This document shows, piece by piece, positions 51,709 to 58,988 of a stretch of DNA of 64,000 bases; the first letter of the stretch is position 1, and every line of letters starts with the position of its first letter. The stretch comes from Streptomyces sp. NRRL S-37 (GTDB taxonomy: Bacteria > Actinomycetota > Actinomycetes > Streptomycetales > Streptomycetaceae). Below the pieces are notes generated by a model. The model saw only the letters and a program-made list of their open reading frames with translations. It was not told where the DNA came from and did no database searches. Location of the stretch: contig NZ_JOIZ01000016.1 in assembly GCF_000721605.1 (NCBI RefSeq), positions 186,001 to 250,000 of the forward strand. The letters are read 5' to 3'. A program made the position numbers and the translations under genes.

Positions 51709-52437
51709 TCAGCGTGCCTCGGCCTCGCGGACCTGTTCCGGGGTCGGGGCCGTGCCGCCGAGGTGGGCCGGCATCCACCAGGTGTCGTCCGGGCCCTTGG
51801 GGCGCACCGGATAGGCCCGCTGCGCCGCCTCCAGCAGTTCCTGCACACGCTCGCGCAGCTGCCGGGTGAGCGCGCCCGCGTACTTGTCCCTGGACGCCTC
51901 GATCGCCTCGCCCACGCGGATGGTGATCGGGGTGTGGCTGCGCCCGAAGTTGCGCGGGTGTCCCTTCGTCCACAGCCGCTGCGTGCCCCACAACGCCATC
52001 GGGACCAGCGGCACGCCGGCCTCCTGGGCCAGGCGCGCGGCACCCGACTTGAAGCTCTTCAGCGTGAACGACTGGGAGATCGTCGCCTCCGGGAAGACGC
52101 CCACGATCTCCCCCGACCGCAGCGACCGCAGCGCGTGCTCGTACGCCGCCTCGCCCCGCTCGCGGTCCACCGGGATGTGCTTCATGCCGCGCATCAGCGG
52201 ACCGGAGATCCGGTGCCGGAAGACGGACTCCTTCGCCATGAAACGGACGAGTCGTTTCTGGGGGAGCGCCGCCAGGCCGTTGAAGACGAAGTCCAGGTAG
52301 CTGATGTGATTGCTCACCAGCACGGCGCCGCCCGAGCGCGGTATGTTCTCCGACCCCTGGCAGTCGATCTTGAGGTCCCACGCCTTGAACAAGGTGCGGG
52401 CGAAACCGACGACGGGCCGGTAGACGAGTTCTGCCAT
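51709..52437 (-). CDS. PlsC-type 1-acyl-glycerol-3-phosphate acyltransferase family protein
   Basis: A 242-residue acyltransferase. The catalytic HX4D motif is NHISYLD, the substrate region is VGVFPEATIS (FPEGT in most enzymes, here FPEAT as in many Streptomyces homologues), and a VPLVPMALWG strand follows. It should acylate lysophosphatidic acid or a related acceptor at the membrane; a hydrophobic stretch near the N-terminus may anchor it. ATG start; a 19-bp palindrome lies 61 bases upstream. The C-terminal tail is polar. Confidence 0.88.
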   Translation of the reverse strand: MAELVYRPVVGFARTLFKAWDLKIDCQGSENIPRSGGAVLVSNHISYLDFVFNGLAALPQKRLVRFMAKESVFRHRISGPLMRGMKHIPVDRERGEAAYEHALRSLRSGEIVGVFPEATISQSFTLKSFKSGAARLAQEAGVPLVPMALWGTQRLWTKGHPRNFGRSHTPITIRVGEAIEASRDKYAGALTRQLRERVQELLEAAQRAYPVRPKGPDDTWWMPAHLGGTAPTPEQVREAEAR

Positions 52438-52497
52438 GGGCGGGTCGGAAACCTTTCCTTCTCTGCCTGGGAAGGAGGCTCCCAGTCGAAGTTACGC

Positions 52498-52516
52498 AGC
52501 CGTAGGTTTTACGGCT
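52498..52516. promoter_or_regulatory. Palindrome upstream of the plsC-like gene
   Basis: AGCCGTA-GGTTT-TACGGCT is a perfect 7-bp dyad, 61-79 bases upstream of the acyltransferase start. It could be an operator, or a hairpin in a long leader. No regulator gene is adjacent. Confidence 0.42.
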
Positions 52517-52694
52517 TGTCGCAGATGGTGCCCGAAGAACGGCCGGTGAACCAGCCCTGGTGCCTGTCGTCGGCGAGATTCTCGTCACGTCCACCCCTTG
52601 ATCCACCTCGGACTTTGTGCGTACGGGCGGGAATGCCCGCGCCCCCGGCGGTGCTGGACATCGTCGACGGGTGATCCGTGAGAGGAGTGCGCGA

Positions 52695-53033
52695 GTGCGG
52701 GACGGGGACGACGGAGGACGGCCCGGCATGCCGGAACCGTGGGCCGGGCCGGAGGCCGGACTGGGGGAGCGCGCCACCCTGGTGCAGTTCTCCAGTGCCT
52801 TCTGCGCGCCCTGCCGGGCGACCCGGAGGGTGCTCGCCGAGGTGGCCGCGCTGGTGCCGGGTGTGGCCCACGTGGAGATCGACGCCGAGGCCCGTCTGGA
52901 CCTCGTACGCCGTCTGGGGATCGTGAGGACGCCGACGGTGCTGGTCCTCGACGCGGCAGGCCGGATCGTACGGCGCGCGACCGGACAGCCGCGCAAGGCC
53001 GATGTGATTGCCGCGCTCGGGGAGGCCCTGTGA
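52695..53033 (+). CDS. Thioredoxin-like protein
   Basis: A 112-residue thioredoxin-fold protein. The active site reads FCAPC (Cys37 and Cys40) in VQFSSAFCAPCRATRRVLAE, and the cis-Pro loop is in IVRTPTVLVLDAAGRIV. It is short and has no signal peptide, so it should reduce cytoplasmic disulphides. The GTG start has GAGGAG eight bases upstream; an ATG 33 bases later (MPEPWAG) with GGAGGA before it is an alternative. Confidence 0.85.
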   Translation: MRDGDDGGRPGMPEPWAGPEAGLGERATLVQFSSAFCAPCRATRRVLAEVAALVPGVAHVEIDAEARLDLVRRLGIVRTPTVLVLDAAGRIVRRATGQPRKADVIAALGEAL

Positions 53034-53080
53034 GGGCCGGCCGGGCCGTGGTGAGGCATCTCCCACATCACGGGAGCGAC

Positions 53081-53110
53081 TTGACTGTGCGTGCCACCCG
53101 TCGTCAGCCT
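53081..53110 (+). promoter_or_regulatory. Putative promoter upstream of the flavin reductase leader
   Basis: TTGACT (53081-53086) and CAGCCT (53105-53110) are 18 bases apart; TAGCCT-like -10 boxes are common in Streptomyces. The predicted start is at about 53117, which is the A of the small ORF's ATG. Confidence 0.45.
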
Positions 53111-53116
53111 GACCCC

Positions 53117-53206
53117 ATGCCTTCGGAACTCCTTCGCCTCCGGCGGGTACCCGGCCGCCCGGCGGTCGCCGCCCGCGCCGCGCGTGTGCGCCGACCGGGC
53201 CGGTGA
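53117..53206 (+). CDS. Possible Arg-rich 29-residue leader peptide
   Basis: ATG starts a 29-codon ORF (MPSELLRLRRVPGRPAVAAR, then AARVRRPGR) ending 44 bases before the flavin reductase start. Nine of 29 residues are Arg. The start coincides with the predicted transcription start, so it would be translated leaderless, as known actinobacterial leader peptides are. It lacks the usual Cys/Arg motif of the sulfur-metabolism leader peptides. It may be chance. Confidence 0.35.
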   Translation: MPSELLRLRRVPGRPAVAARAARVRRPGR

Positions 53207-53250
53207 GCAGCCGCGAACCCGTTCGTCACCTCCCGCGGAAGGACGTTCTC

Positions 53251-53760
53251 ATGACGGCCACGTCCGGCCCGGGCACCGCCCGGCCCGCCTCGCCCGAGCT
53301 GTTGCGCTCCGTCTTCCGCAGGCACGCGGCGGGCGTCGCCGTGATCACCGCGCGCGGCCACCGCGGACCGGTCGGCTTCACCGCCACCTCCCTCGCCTCC
53401 GTCTCCGCCGAGCCCCCGATGCTCTCCTTCGGCATCGGTACCGGGAGCTCCAGCTGGCCGGCGATCGCGACGGGCGGCCACGTCGGCGTGCACGTCCTCG
53501 GGGAGCACCAGCGGGAGCTGGCGGAGACCTTCGCGCGCAGCGGCGCCGACCGCTTCGGTCCGGCCACCGCCTGGCAGGAGGGGCCGGAGGGGGTTCCGGT
53601 GCTGGACGACGTCCCGGCCTGGATGGTGTGCGAGGTGGTGGCCCGGGTGCCCGCCGGGGACCACCGGATCGTGATCGCCGAGGTCCTGCTCGGCGACCCC
53701 ACCGGCCGCGGCCGTCCGCTCCTCTACCACCAGGGACGCTTCAGCGGCCTGCGCGACTGA
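53251..53760 (+). CDS. Flavin reductase-like FMN-binding protein
   Basis: A 169-residue split-barrel flavin reductase. Recognisable parts are VFRRHAAGVAVITARGHRGP, VGFTATSLASVSAEPPMLSF (FMN-binding region) and GRPLLYHQGRFSGL at the C-terminus. Such enzymes supply reduced FMN or FAD to partner monooxygenases, or reduce flavins directly with NADH. ATG start with GGAAGGA upstream. The long upstream gap with a possible leader peptide hints at attenuation-type control. Confidence 0.88.
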   Translation: MTATSGPGTARPASPELLRSVFRRHAAGVAVITARGHRGPVGFTATSLASVSAEPPMLSFGIGTGSSSWPAIATGGHVGVHVLGEHQRELAETFARSGADRFGPATAWQEGPEGVPVLDDVPAWMVCEVVARVPAGDHRIVIAEVLLGDPTGRGRPLLYHQGRFSGLRD

Positions 53761-53859
53761 GGCGGGGCTCCCCCTGGTCGCGGACCCGTCGAGTTCCGGT
53801 TACGCTGCGTTGCGAAGGTCACAGTTCAAAGCGCTTGCTTAGCGGGAAAGAACTGGGTG

Positions 53860-53871
53860 TACTGACGAGTA
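53860..53871 (+). promoter_or_regulatory. Possible TetR-type operator upstream of etfB
   Basis: TACT-GACG-AGTA is a perfect dyad of the form TACT-N4-AGTA, followed by TAATAT (53870-53875) as a possible -10. It lies about 110 bases upstream of etfB in a 220-bp gap. Regulators of fatty-acid oxidation genes in actinobacteria bind sites of roughly this shape (recalled, not checked). An AAGCGCTT palindrome is at 53829-53836. Confidence 0.42.
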
Positions 53872-53980
53872 ATATTTCGGTCGGAGCGCGGGCCGCCCCG
53901 GCCGGGACCGCCCGCTTCAGGCGCCTATGCTGCCTGTGCAGGCAGGCAGCCAGAAATGACGATGCAGTAGGAGAGCCGGC

Positions 53981-54769
53981 GTGAGCTTGAGGATCGTTGT
54001 CACCGTGAAGTACGTGCCCGACGCCACCGGCGACCGGCACTTCGCCGATGACCTGACCGTCGACCGTGACGACGTGGACGGTCTGCTCTCCGAACTGGAC
54101 GAGTACGCGGTCGAGCAGGCGCTGCAGATCTCGGAGAACTCCGACGACGACGTGGAGATCACCGTCCTGACGGTGGGCCCCGAGGACGCCAAGGACGCCC
54201 TGCGCAAGGCGCTGTCCATGGGCGCGGACAAGGCGATCCACGTCGAGGACGACGACCTGCACGGCACCGACGCCATCGGCACCTCCCTGGTCCTGGCCAA
54301 GGCGATCGAGAAGGCCGGCTACGACCTGGTCGTCTCCGGCATGGCCTCCACCGACGGCACCATGGGCGTCGTGCCGGCGCTGCTGGCGGAGCGTCTGGGT
54401 GTGCCGCAGGTGACCCTGCTGTCCGAGGTGTCCGTCGAGGACGGCACGGTCAAGGGCCGCCGCGACGGTGACACCGCCTCCGAGCGGCTCGAGGCCTCGC
54501 TGCCGGCCGTGGTGTCGGTCACCGACCAGTCGGGCGAGGCCCGTTACCCGTCCTTCAAGGGCATCATGGCGGCCAAGAAGAAGCCGGTTCAGTCCTGGGA
54601 CCTGTCCGACCTCGACATCGACGAGGACGAGGTCGGCCTGGAGGGCGCCTACACGGTCGTCGAGTCGGCGGCCGAGCGTCCGGCCCGCACCGCCGGCACG
54701 ATCGTCAAGGACGAGGGCGAGGGCGGTAAGCAGCTCGCCGCCTTCCTCGCGGAGCGAAAGTTCGTCTGA
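53981..54769 (+). CDS. etfB: Electron transfer flavoprotein beta subunit
   Basis: A 262-residue ETF beta subunit, the AMP-binding half of the heterodimer that passes electrons from acyl-CoA dehydrogenases to the respiratory chain. MSLRIVVTVKYVPDATGDRH begins the domain, DEYAVEQALQI follows, and GTSLVLAKAIEKAGYDLVVSG and MAAKKKPVQSWDLSDL are typical of the subunit. GTG start with AGGAGA seven bases upstream. etfA follows 91 bases later in the same operon, after a short hairpin. Confidence 0.95.
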   Translation: MSLRIVVTVKYVPDATGDRHFADDLTVDRDDVDGLLSELDEYAVEQALQISENSDDDVEITVLTVGPEDAKDALRKALSMGADKAIHVEDDDLHGTDAIGTSLVLAKAIEKAGYDLVVSGMASTDGTMGVVPALLAERLGVPQVTLLSEVSVEDGTVKGRRDGDTASERLEASLPAVVSVTDQSGEARYPSFKGIMAAKKKPVQSWDLSDLDIDEDEVGLEGAYTVVESAAERPARTAGTIVKDEGEGGKQLAAFLAERKFV

Positions 54770-54773
54770 CACG

Positions 54774-54809
54774 GCCTCGCGAGCCAGAGGTTCGTCTGAG
54801 CCGCGAGGC
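54774..54809 (+). other. Intercistronic hairpin with partial duplication
   Basis: GCCTCGCG (54774-54781) and CGCGAGGC (54802-54809) form a perfect 8-bp stem with a 20-base loop right after etfB. The loop contains GAGGTTCGTCTGA, a near copy of the last codons of etfB (AAAGTTCGTCTGA) 30 bases upstream. It may set the etfB:etfA ratio by protecting mRNA ends, or be a decayed duplication. Confidence 0.55.
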
Positions 54810-54860
54810 TCAACTCGCTTCCCGCCCCTCACACTTCGCAAGCAGGAGAGAAGAAGTCCC

Positions 54861-55823
54861 ATGGCTGAAGTTCTCGTCTACGTCGACCACGTGGACGGTG
54901 CCGTCCGCAAGCCCACCCTGGAGCTGCTGACCCTGGCCCGCCGCATCGGCGAGCCCGTCGCCGTCGCGCTGGGCAACGGGGCCGGTGACACCGCCGCCGC
55001 GCTCGCCGAGCACGGCGCGGTGAAGGTCCTCACCGACGATGCCGCCGAGTACGCCGACTACCTGGTGGTCCCGAAGGTGGACGCGCTGCAGGCCGCCGTC
55101 GGGGCCGTCTCCCCGGCCGCCGTCCTGGTCCCGTCCTCCGCCGAGGGCAAGGAGATCGCCGCCCGCCTGGCGCTGCGTCTCGGTTCGGGCGTCATCACCG
55201 ACGCCGTCGACCTGGAGGCCGGCGACGAGGGCCCGGTGGCCACCCAGTCGGTGTTCGCCGCCGGTTACACCACCAAGTCCCGTGTCTCCAAGGGCACCCC
55301 GGTCATCACGGTCAAGCCGAACTCGGCCGCCGTGGAGGCCGCCCCGGCCGCGGGCGCGGTCGAAGCCCTGTCGGTGACCTTCTCCGCGCAGGCGACCGGC
55401 ACCAAGGTCACCGGCCGCACGCCGCGCGAGTCGACGGGCCGTCCGGAGCTGACCGAGGCCGCGATCGTGGTCTCCGGTGGCCGCGGTGTCAACGGCGCGG
55501 AGAACTTCGCGATCATCGAGGCGCTCGCCGACTCGCTCGGCGCGGCCGTCGGTGCCTCGCGCGCCGCCGTCGACGCCGGCTGGTACCCGCACACCAACCA
55601 GGTCGGCCAGACCGGCAAGTCGGTCTCGCCGCAGCTCTACATCGCCTCCGGCATCTCCGGTGCGATCCAGCACCGCGCCGGCATGCAGACCTCGAAGACC
55701 ATCGTGGCCGTCAACAAGGACGCCGAGGCCCCGATCTTCGACCTGGTCGACTACGGCGTCGTCGGCGACCTGTTCGACGTCGTGCCGCAGCTCACCGAGG
55801 AGATCAAGACCCGCAAGGGCTGA
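54861..55823 (+). CDS. etfA: Electron transfer flavoprotein alpha subunit
   Basis: A 320-residue ETF alpha subunit that binds [23 protein letters not shown] starts the N-terminal domain; the C-terminal FAD domain has [35 protein letters not shown] and [20 protein letters not shown]. It accepts electrons from dehydrogenases such as AidB-type or fatty-acyl-CoA enzymes and delivers them to ETF:quinone oxidoreductase. ATG start with AGGAGAG upstream. A strong terminator follows. Confidence 0.95.
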   Translation: MAEVLVYVDHVDGAVRKPTLELLTLARRIGEPVAVALGNGAGDTAAALAEHGAVKVLTDDAAEYADYLVVPKVDALQAAVGAVSPAAVLVPSSAEGKEIAARLALRLGSGVITDAVDLEAGDEGPVATQSVFAAGYTTKSRVSKGTPVITVKPNSAAVEAAPAAGAVEALSVTFSAQATGTKVTGRTPRESTGRPELTEAAIVVSGGRGVNGAENFAIIEALADSLGAAVGASRAAVDAGWYPHTNQVGQTGKSVSPQLYIASGISGAIQHRAGMQTSKTIVAVNKDAEAPIFDLVDYGVVGDLFDVVPQLTEEIKTRKG

Positions 55824-55839
55824 TCACCCCGAGCCGTAC

Positions 55840-55874
55840 GAGGCCCCCGCGACCGCTCCGGTCGCGGGGGCCTC
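55840..55874 (+). terminator. Strong terminator after etfA
   Basis: GAGGCCCCCGCGACC and GGTCGCGGGGGCCTC are perfect 15-bp arms around a GCTCC loop, 16 bases past the etfA stop. Confidence 0.85.
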
Positions 55875-56067
55875 GGCGCGTCACCGCCGGGGAAGGACGC
55901 CCGGGCCGGTGCTGTACTGGAGAACGGGAGAGCGGCGGAGGCGCTCCGGCACGGGCGGACGGTGCCGGACGGGCGTGAGCGTGAGGAGGCGGGGGAGCGG
56001 ACCCGGGGCGCAGGACGGGTGTTGACCGGGGGAGGGAGGCCCGATAACTTCATTCAACGGATTGTTG

Positions 56068-56084
56068 ATTCCGTATTGCGGAAT
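56068..56084 (+). promoter_or_regulatory. Operator-like palindrome upstream of the CitE-like gene
   Basis: ATTCCG-TATTG-CGGAAT is a perfect 6-bp dyad, 16-32 bases upstream of the CitE-like start codon, overlapping the expected promoter. Dyads of this size are common for IclR-type regulators, but no regulator gene is adjacent. Confidence 0.55.
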
Positions 56085-56099
56085 TCGGGAGGGTGTGGG

Positions 56100-57371
56100 A
56101 TGGGCCAGGGGCGGCAGGAGCGGGTGGCGACAAGTCTCGCGGGCGCCGTCACCGAGGAGATCGGCGCCTCCCTCGCACCGGTCGACGCCGAACTGGAGCG
56201 CCGCTACCCCGGAGACCCCGGCACCCGTCAGCCCGTCCACACCGTCTACGTCCCCGGTGACGTCTTCGCCGCCGGCACCCTCCGCACCTGGGGCGACCGG
56301 GCCCTCGCCGCGCTCGACGAACACGCCCCGGACGCCGCCTCCTTCGCCGCCGTCCTCGGGCTCGGCGACGACCTGGCCGAGGACGTGTACGGCCGCGTCC
56401 GCGCCAAACTGGAGCGCGAGCCGGTGGAAGACCTGCGTGTCGACTTCGAGGACGGCTACGGCAGGCGCCCCGACGCCGAGGAGGACGAGGCCGCGGCCCG
56501 TGCGGCCCGGCTGATCGCCGAGGCGTACGCGGCCGGCACCGCGGCTCCGTACATGGGCATCCGCGTGAAGTGCCTGGAGGCCGCCGTCCGCGACCGGGGC
56601 ATCCGCACCCTCGACATCTTCCTCACCGGTCTCACGGAGGCCGGCGGCCTGCCCGACGGGCTGGTCCTGACCCTGCCCAAGGTCACGTACCCCGAGCAGG
56701 TCACCGCCATGGCCCGCCTCCTCGGCGCCTTCGAGGAGGCGCGCGGCCTCGAACCCGGCCGGATCGGCTTCGAGATCCAGATCGAGACCAGCCAGGCCGT
56801 CCTCGCCGCCGACGGCACCGCCACCGTCGCCCGCATGATCCAGGCCGCCGGGGGCCGCGCCACCGGGCTGCACTACGGCACCTACGACTACAGCGCCTGC
56901 CTCGGCGTCTCCGCCGCGCACCAGGCGAGCGACCACCCGGCCGCCGACCACGCCAAGGCCGTCATGCAGGTCGCCGCCGCGGGCACCGGCGTACGCCTCT
57001 CGGACGGTTCCACCAACGTGCTGCCCGTCGGCCCCACGGAGCGGGTCCACGACGCCTGGCGGCTGCACTACGGCCTCACCCGCCGCGCCCTCGCCCGCGC
57101 CTACTACCAGGGCTGGGACATGCACCCCGGCCACCTCCCCACCCGCTACGCGGCCGTCTTCGCCTTCTACCGCGAGGGCTTCGCGCAGGCCGCCGCCCGC
57201 CTCGCCCGGTACGCCGACCGGGCCGGCGGCGACATCATGGACGAACCCGCCACCGCCAAGGCCCTCGCCGGACACCTGCTGCGCGGCCTGGACTGCGGCG
57301 CCCTGGGCGCCGCCGAGGTGGCGCGCCCGACCTCGCTGTCCCGCGCCGACCTGGAGGTCCTCGCACGGTAG
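56100..57371 (+). CDS. HpcH/HpaI aldolase (CitE-like, DUF6986-type)
   Basis: A 423-residue TIM-barrel lyase of the HpcH/CitE group. Characteristic parts are DLRVDFEDGYGRRPDAEEDE (metal and substrate region), LDIFLTGLTEAGGL, FEIQIETSQAVLAADG (the conserved Glu) and ALHYGTYDYSA, seen here as LHYGTYDYSACLG. Enzymes of this family cleave or form C-C bonds with pyruvate or acyl-CoA substrates. ATG start with GGGAGGG upstream. It stands alone between the etf terminator and the DUF2975 pair. Confidence 0.78.
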   Translation: MGQGRQERVATSLAGAVTEEIGASLAPVDAELERRYPGDPGTRQPVHTVYVPGDVFAAGTLRTWGDRALAALDEHAPDAASFAAVLGLGDDLAEDVYGRVRAKLEREPVEDLRVDFEDGYGRRPDAEEDEAAARAARLIAEAYAAGTAAPYMGIRVKCLEAAVRDRGIRTLDIFLTGLTEAGGLPDGLVLTLPKVTYPEQVTAMARLLGAFEEARGLEPGRIGFEIQIETSQAVLAADGTATVARMIQAAGGRATGLHYGTYDYSACLGVSAAHQASDHPAADHAKAVMQVAAAGTGVRLSDGSTNVLPVGPTERVHDAWRLHYGLTRRALARAYYQGWDMHPGHLPTRYAAVFAFYREGFAQAAARLARYADRAGGDIMDEPATAKALAGHLLRGLDCGALGAAEVARPTSLSRADLEVLAR

Positions 57372-57396
57372 TCCTGGTCGCACCCGCTTGCCCCAC

Positions 57397-57432
57397 CTAT
57401 CGAATTTCGATAGTTTTCCATCGTGATTCGAT
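57397..57432 (+). promoter_or_regulatory. Paired operators of the DUF2975-Xre operon
   Basis: Site 1 is CTATCGAA-T-TTCGATAG (57397-57413), a perfect 17-bp palindrome. Site 2 (57420-57432) is ATCGTGATTCGAT, an inverted near copy (11 of 13 positions) of the core ATCGAATTTCGAT. Their centres are 21 bases apart, two helical turns, just upstream of the DUF2975 ribosome site. The second gene encodes a Cro/CI-type HTH protein, the likely ligand. Confidence 0.68.
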
Positions 57433-57445
57433 TCGAGGAGGAGCG

Positions 57446-57943
57446 ATGGGACGGCTGACCGTGGTCGCGTTGCGCATCGTGATGGTGACGCTGCTGGCGG
57501 GTTCCCTGGGGATCCAGGCGGTGATGGTGCCGCTGATGGCGAGCGACCTCGAAGGGCTGGACGCGGAGTACTCGTACCTGCGCGTCCCGCTCCTCCTCGT
57601 CGTGGTCCTCGGGGTCATGACGGCCCAGGTCGTCCTGGTCTGCGTCTGGCGGCTGGTGACGATGGCGCGGCGCGGGACCGTCTTCTCCCACGCCGCCTTC
57701 CGCTACGTGCACACCGTCATCGGCGCGTTCGTCGCCGCGGCGCTGCTGGTGTTCGCGCTCGGAGCGCTCCTCGCGCCCGGCGAGGCCGTGGCCCCCGGCA
57801 TCGTGGCACTGCTGGGCGGGGCCGGTCTGGCGATCCTGGGCATCGCCCTGGTCGTGCTCGTCCTGCGGATGCTGCTGGCGCAGGCCGTCGCGCGCGACGT
57901 CGAGGCGACGCGGATGCGGGCCGAACTGGCCGAGGTGATCTGA
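57446..57943 (+). CDS. DUF2975 membrane protein
   Basis: A 165-residue protein with four hydrophobic segments: near the N-terminus (VALRIVMVTLLAGSLGIQAV), LRVPLLLVVVLGVMTAQVVL, VIGAFVAAALLVFALGALL and a final one through IVALLGGAGLAILGIALVV. It belongs to DUF2975, small membrane proteins usually encoded beside a YozG-type HTH regulator. ATG start with GAGGAGGAG upstream. The HTH gene overlaps its stop (TGATG), so the two are co-expressed and may form a membrane sensor with its DNA-binding partner (inference). Confidence 0.83.
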   Translation: MGRLTVVALRIVMVTLLAGSLGIQAVMVPLMASDLEGLDAEYSYLRVPLLLVVVLGVMTAQVVLVCVWRLVTMARRGTVFSHAAFRYVHTVIGAFVAAALLVFALGALLAPGEAVAPGIVALLGGAGLAILGIALVVLVLRMLLAQAVARDVEATRMRAELAEVI

Positions 57944-58161
57944 TGCCGATCGCCGTCGACATCGACGTGATGCTGGCCAAGCGGAAGATGTCCGTGGGTG
58001 AACTCGCCGAACGCGTCGGCATCACACCGGCCAATCTGGCGGTGCTCAAGAACGGCCGCGCCAAGGCGGTGCGCTTCACGACCCTCGCCGCGCTCTGCGA
58101 CGTGCTCGAGTGCCAGCCGGGCGACCTGCTGCGCTGGGAACCCGACGACACCCGGCCCTGA
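57943..58161 (+). CDS. Xre/YozG-type HTH protein
   Basis: A 72-residue Cro/CI-type DNA-binding protein, with the HTH in LAERVGITPANLAVLKNGR and CQPGDLLRWEPDD after it. The sequence matches the small YozG-like regulators paired with DUF2975 proteins. The ATG overlaps the upstream stop. It probably represses its own operon through the two palindromes upstream. Only four bases separate its stop from the convergent cyclotransferase-like gene. Confidence 0.85.
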   Translation: MPIAVDIDVMLAKRKMSVGELAERVGITPANLAVLKNGRAKAVRFTTLAALCDVLECQPGDLLRWEPDDTRP

Positions 58162-58165
58162 CCCG

Positions 58166-58981
58166 TCACCCGTGCCCCCGCCTCGGCAGCGGTGCCGGTG
58201 ACGCGCCGGTGCCAGGACGTCCGTACCGCCCGGACCCCGCATACCGCTCCAGGCCGCAGACCGTCACCAGCCCCTCCTCGGCGAACAGCCGGGTGCCCCG
58301 CGCACACAGCCGGAGGTCGGCGCGGGCCCGCGCGCAGAACTCCTCGGGGGAGGCGCCGAACAGCTCCCGCAGTCCGGGCACGTGCGCGAGCAGATCGGTG
58401 AGCAGCGCCCGCTGGCCCGGATGGGCGCGCGGGACACCGGTGCCGTCGTGCAGCACACCGTGGCGGTTCACGTACGCGTACGCGCCGGGGAGCACGGAGC
58501 CGTCGGCGAGTTCGACGCGCACATCGGGTGCGGGCAGCCAGGCACGGTGGAAGTTGCCGTCCGGCCGCGGTGCGCCCTCGCTCGCGTCGACCACCGCGAG
58601 CTGCCGGGCGTCGAGCCAGAGGACGAACAGCTCCCGCACCGTCCCCGGGGCGCGGACCGGCGAGTGGGACACATAGCCCATACGGCTGACGTGCGCCGAG
58701 ACACCGATGCCGACGCCCGTCACCCGCGTCCGCACCATGGGCACCGGTGTGATGACCCCGGACTCGGCCATCTTGTGCCGCAGCTGACCGGGACAGGCGT
58801 TGGAGCCGACCGCGAGCACGGGCACGCGGTCCTCGTACACCAGGCGGTCCAGCGGCAGCAGCCGGTTTCCGTCGAGCAGCCCCGAATCCCGCGGCCAGGC
58901 GCCCGGATACAGCAGCGGGTGCTCGCGTGGGGCCTTCTCCAGCCCCAGCGCCCGCAGGGTGCGGTCCTCCTCCGACGGCAC
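58166..58981 (-). CDS. Hypothetical protein, gamma-glutamylcyclotransferase-like loop
   Basis: A 271-residue soluble protein. The segment VPVLAVGSNACPGQLRHKMAE resembles the YGSN/cap motif of gamma-glutamylcyclotransferases (given in part as VLAVGSNACPG), and EVELADGSVLPGAYAYV-like strands follow, but the fold cannot be confirmed. It lies seven bases past the LacI stop on the same strand and may be co-transcribed. GTG start. Function is not assigned. Confidence 0.55.
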   Translation of the reverse strand: MPSEEDRTLRALGLEKAPREHPLLYPGAWPRDSGLLDGNRLLPLDRLVYEDRVPVLAVGSNACPGQLRHKMAESGVITPVPMVRTRVTGVGIGVSAHVSRMGYVSHSPVRAPGTVRELFVLWLDARQLAVVDASEGAPRPDGNFHRAWLPAPDVRVELADGSVLPGAYAYVNRHGVLHDGTGVPRAHPGQRALLTDLLAHVPGLRELFGASPEEFCARARADLRLCARGTRLFAEEGLVTVCGLERYAGSGRYGRPGTGASPAPLPRRGHG

Positions 58982-58988
58982 CGCCCGC

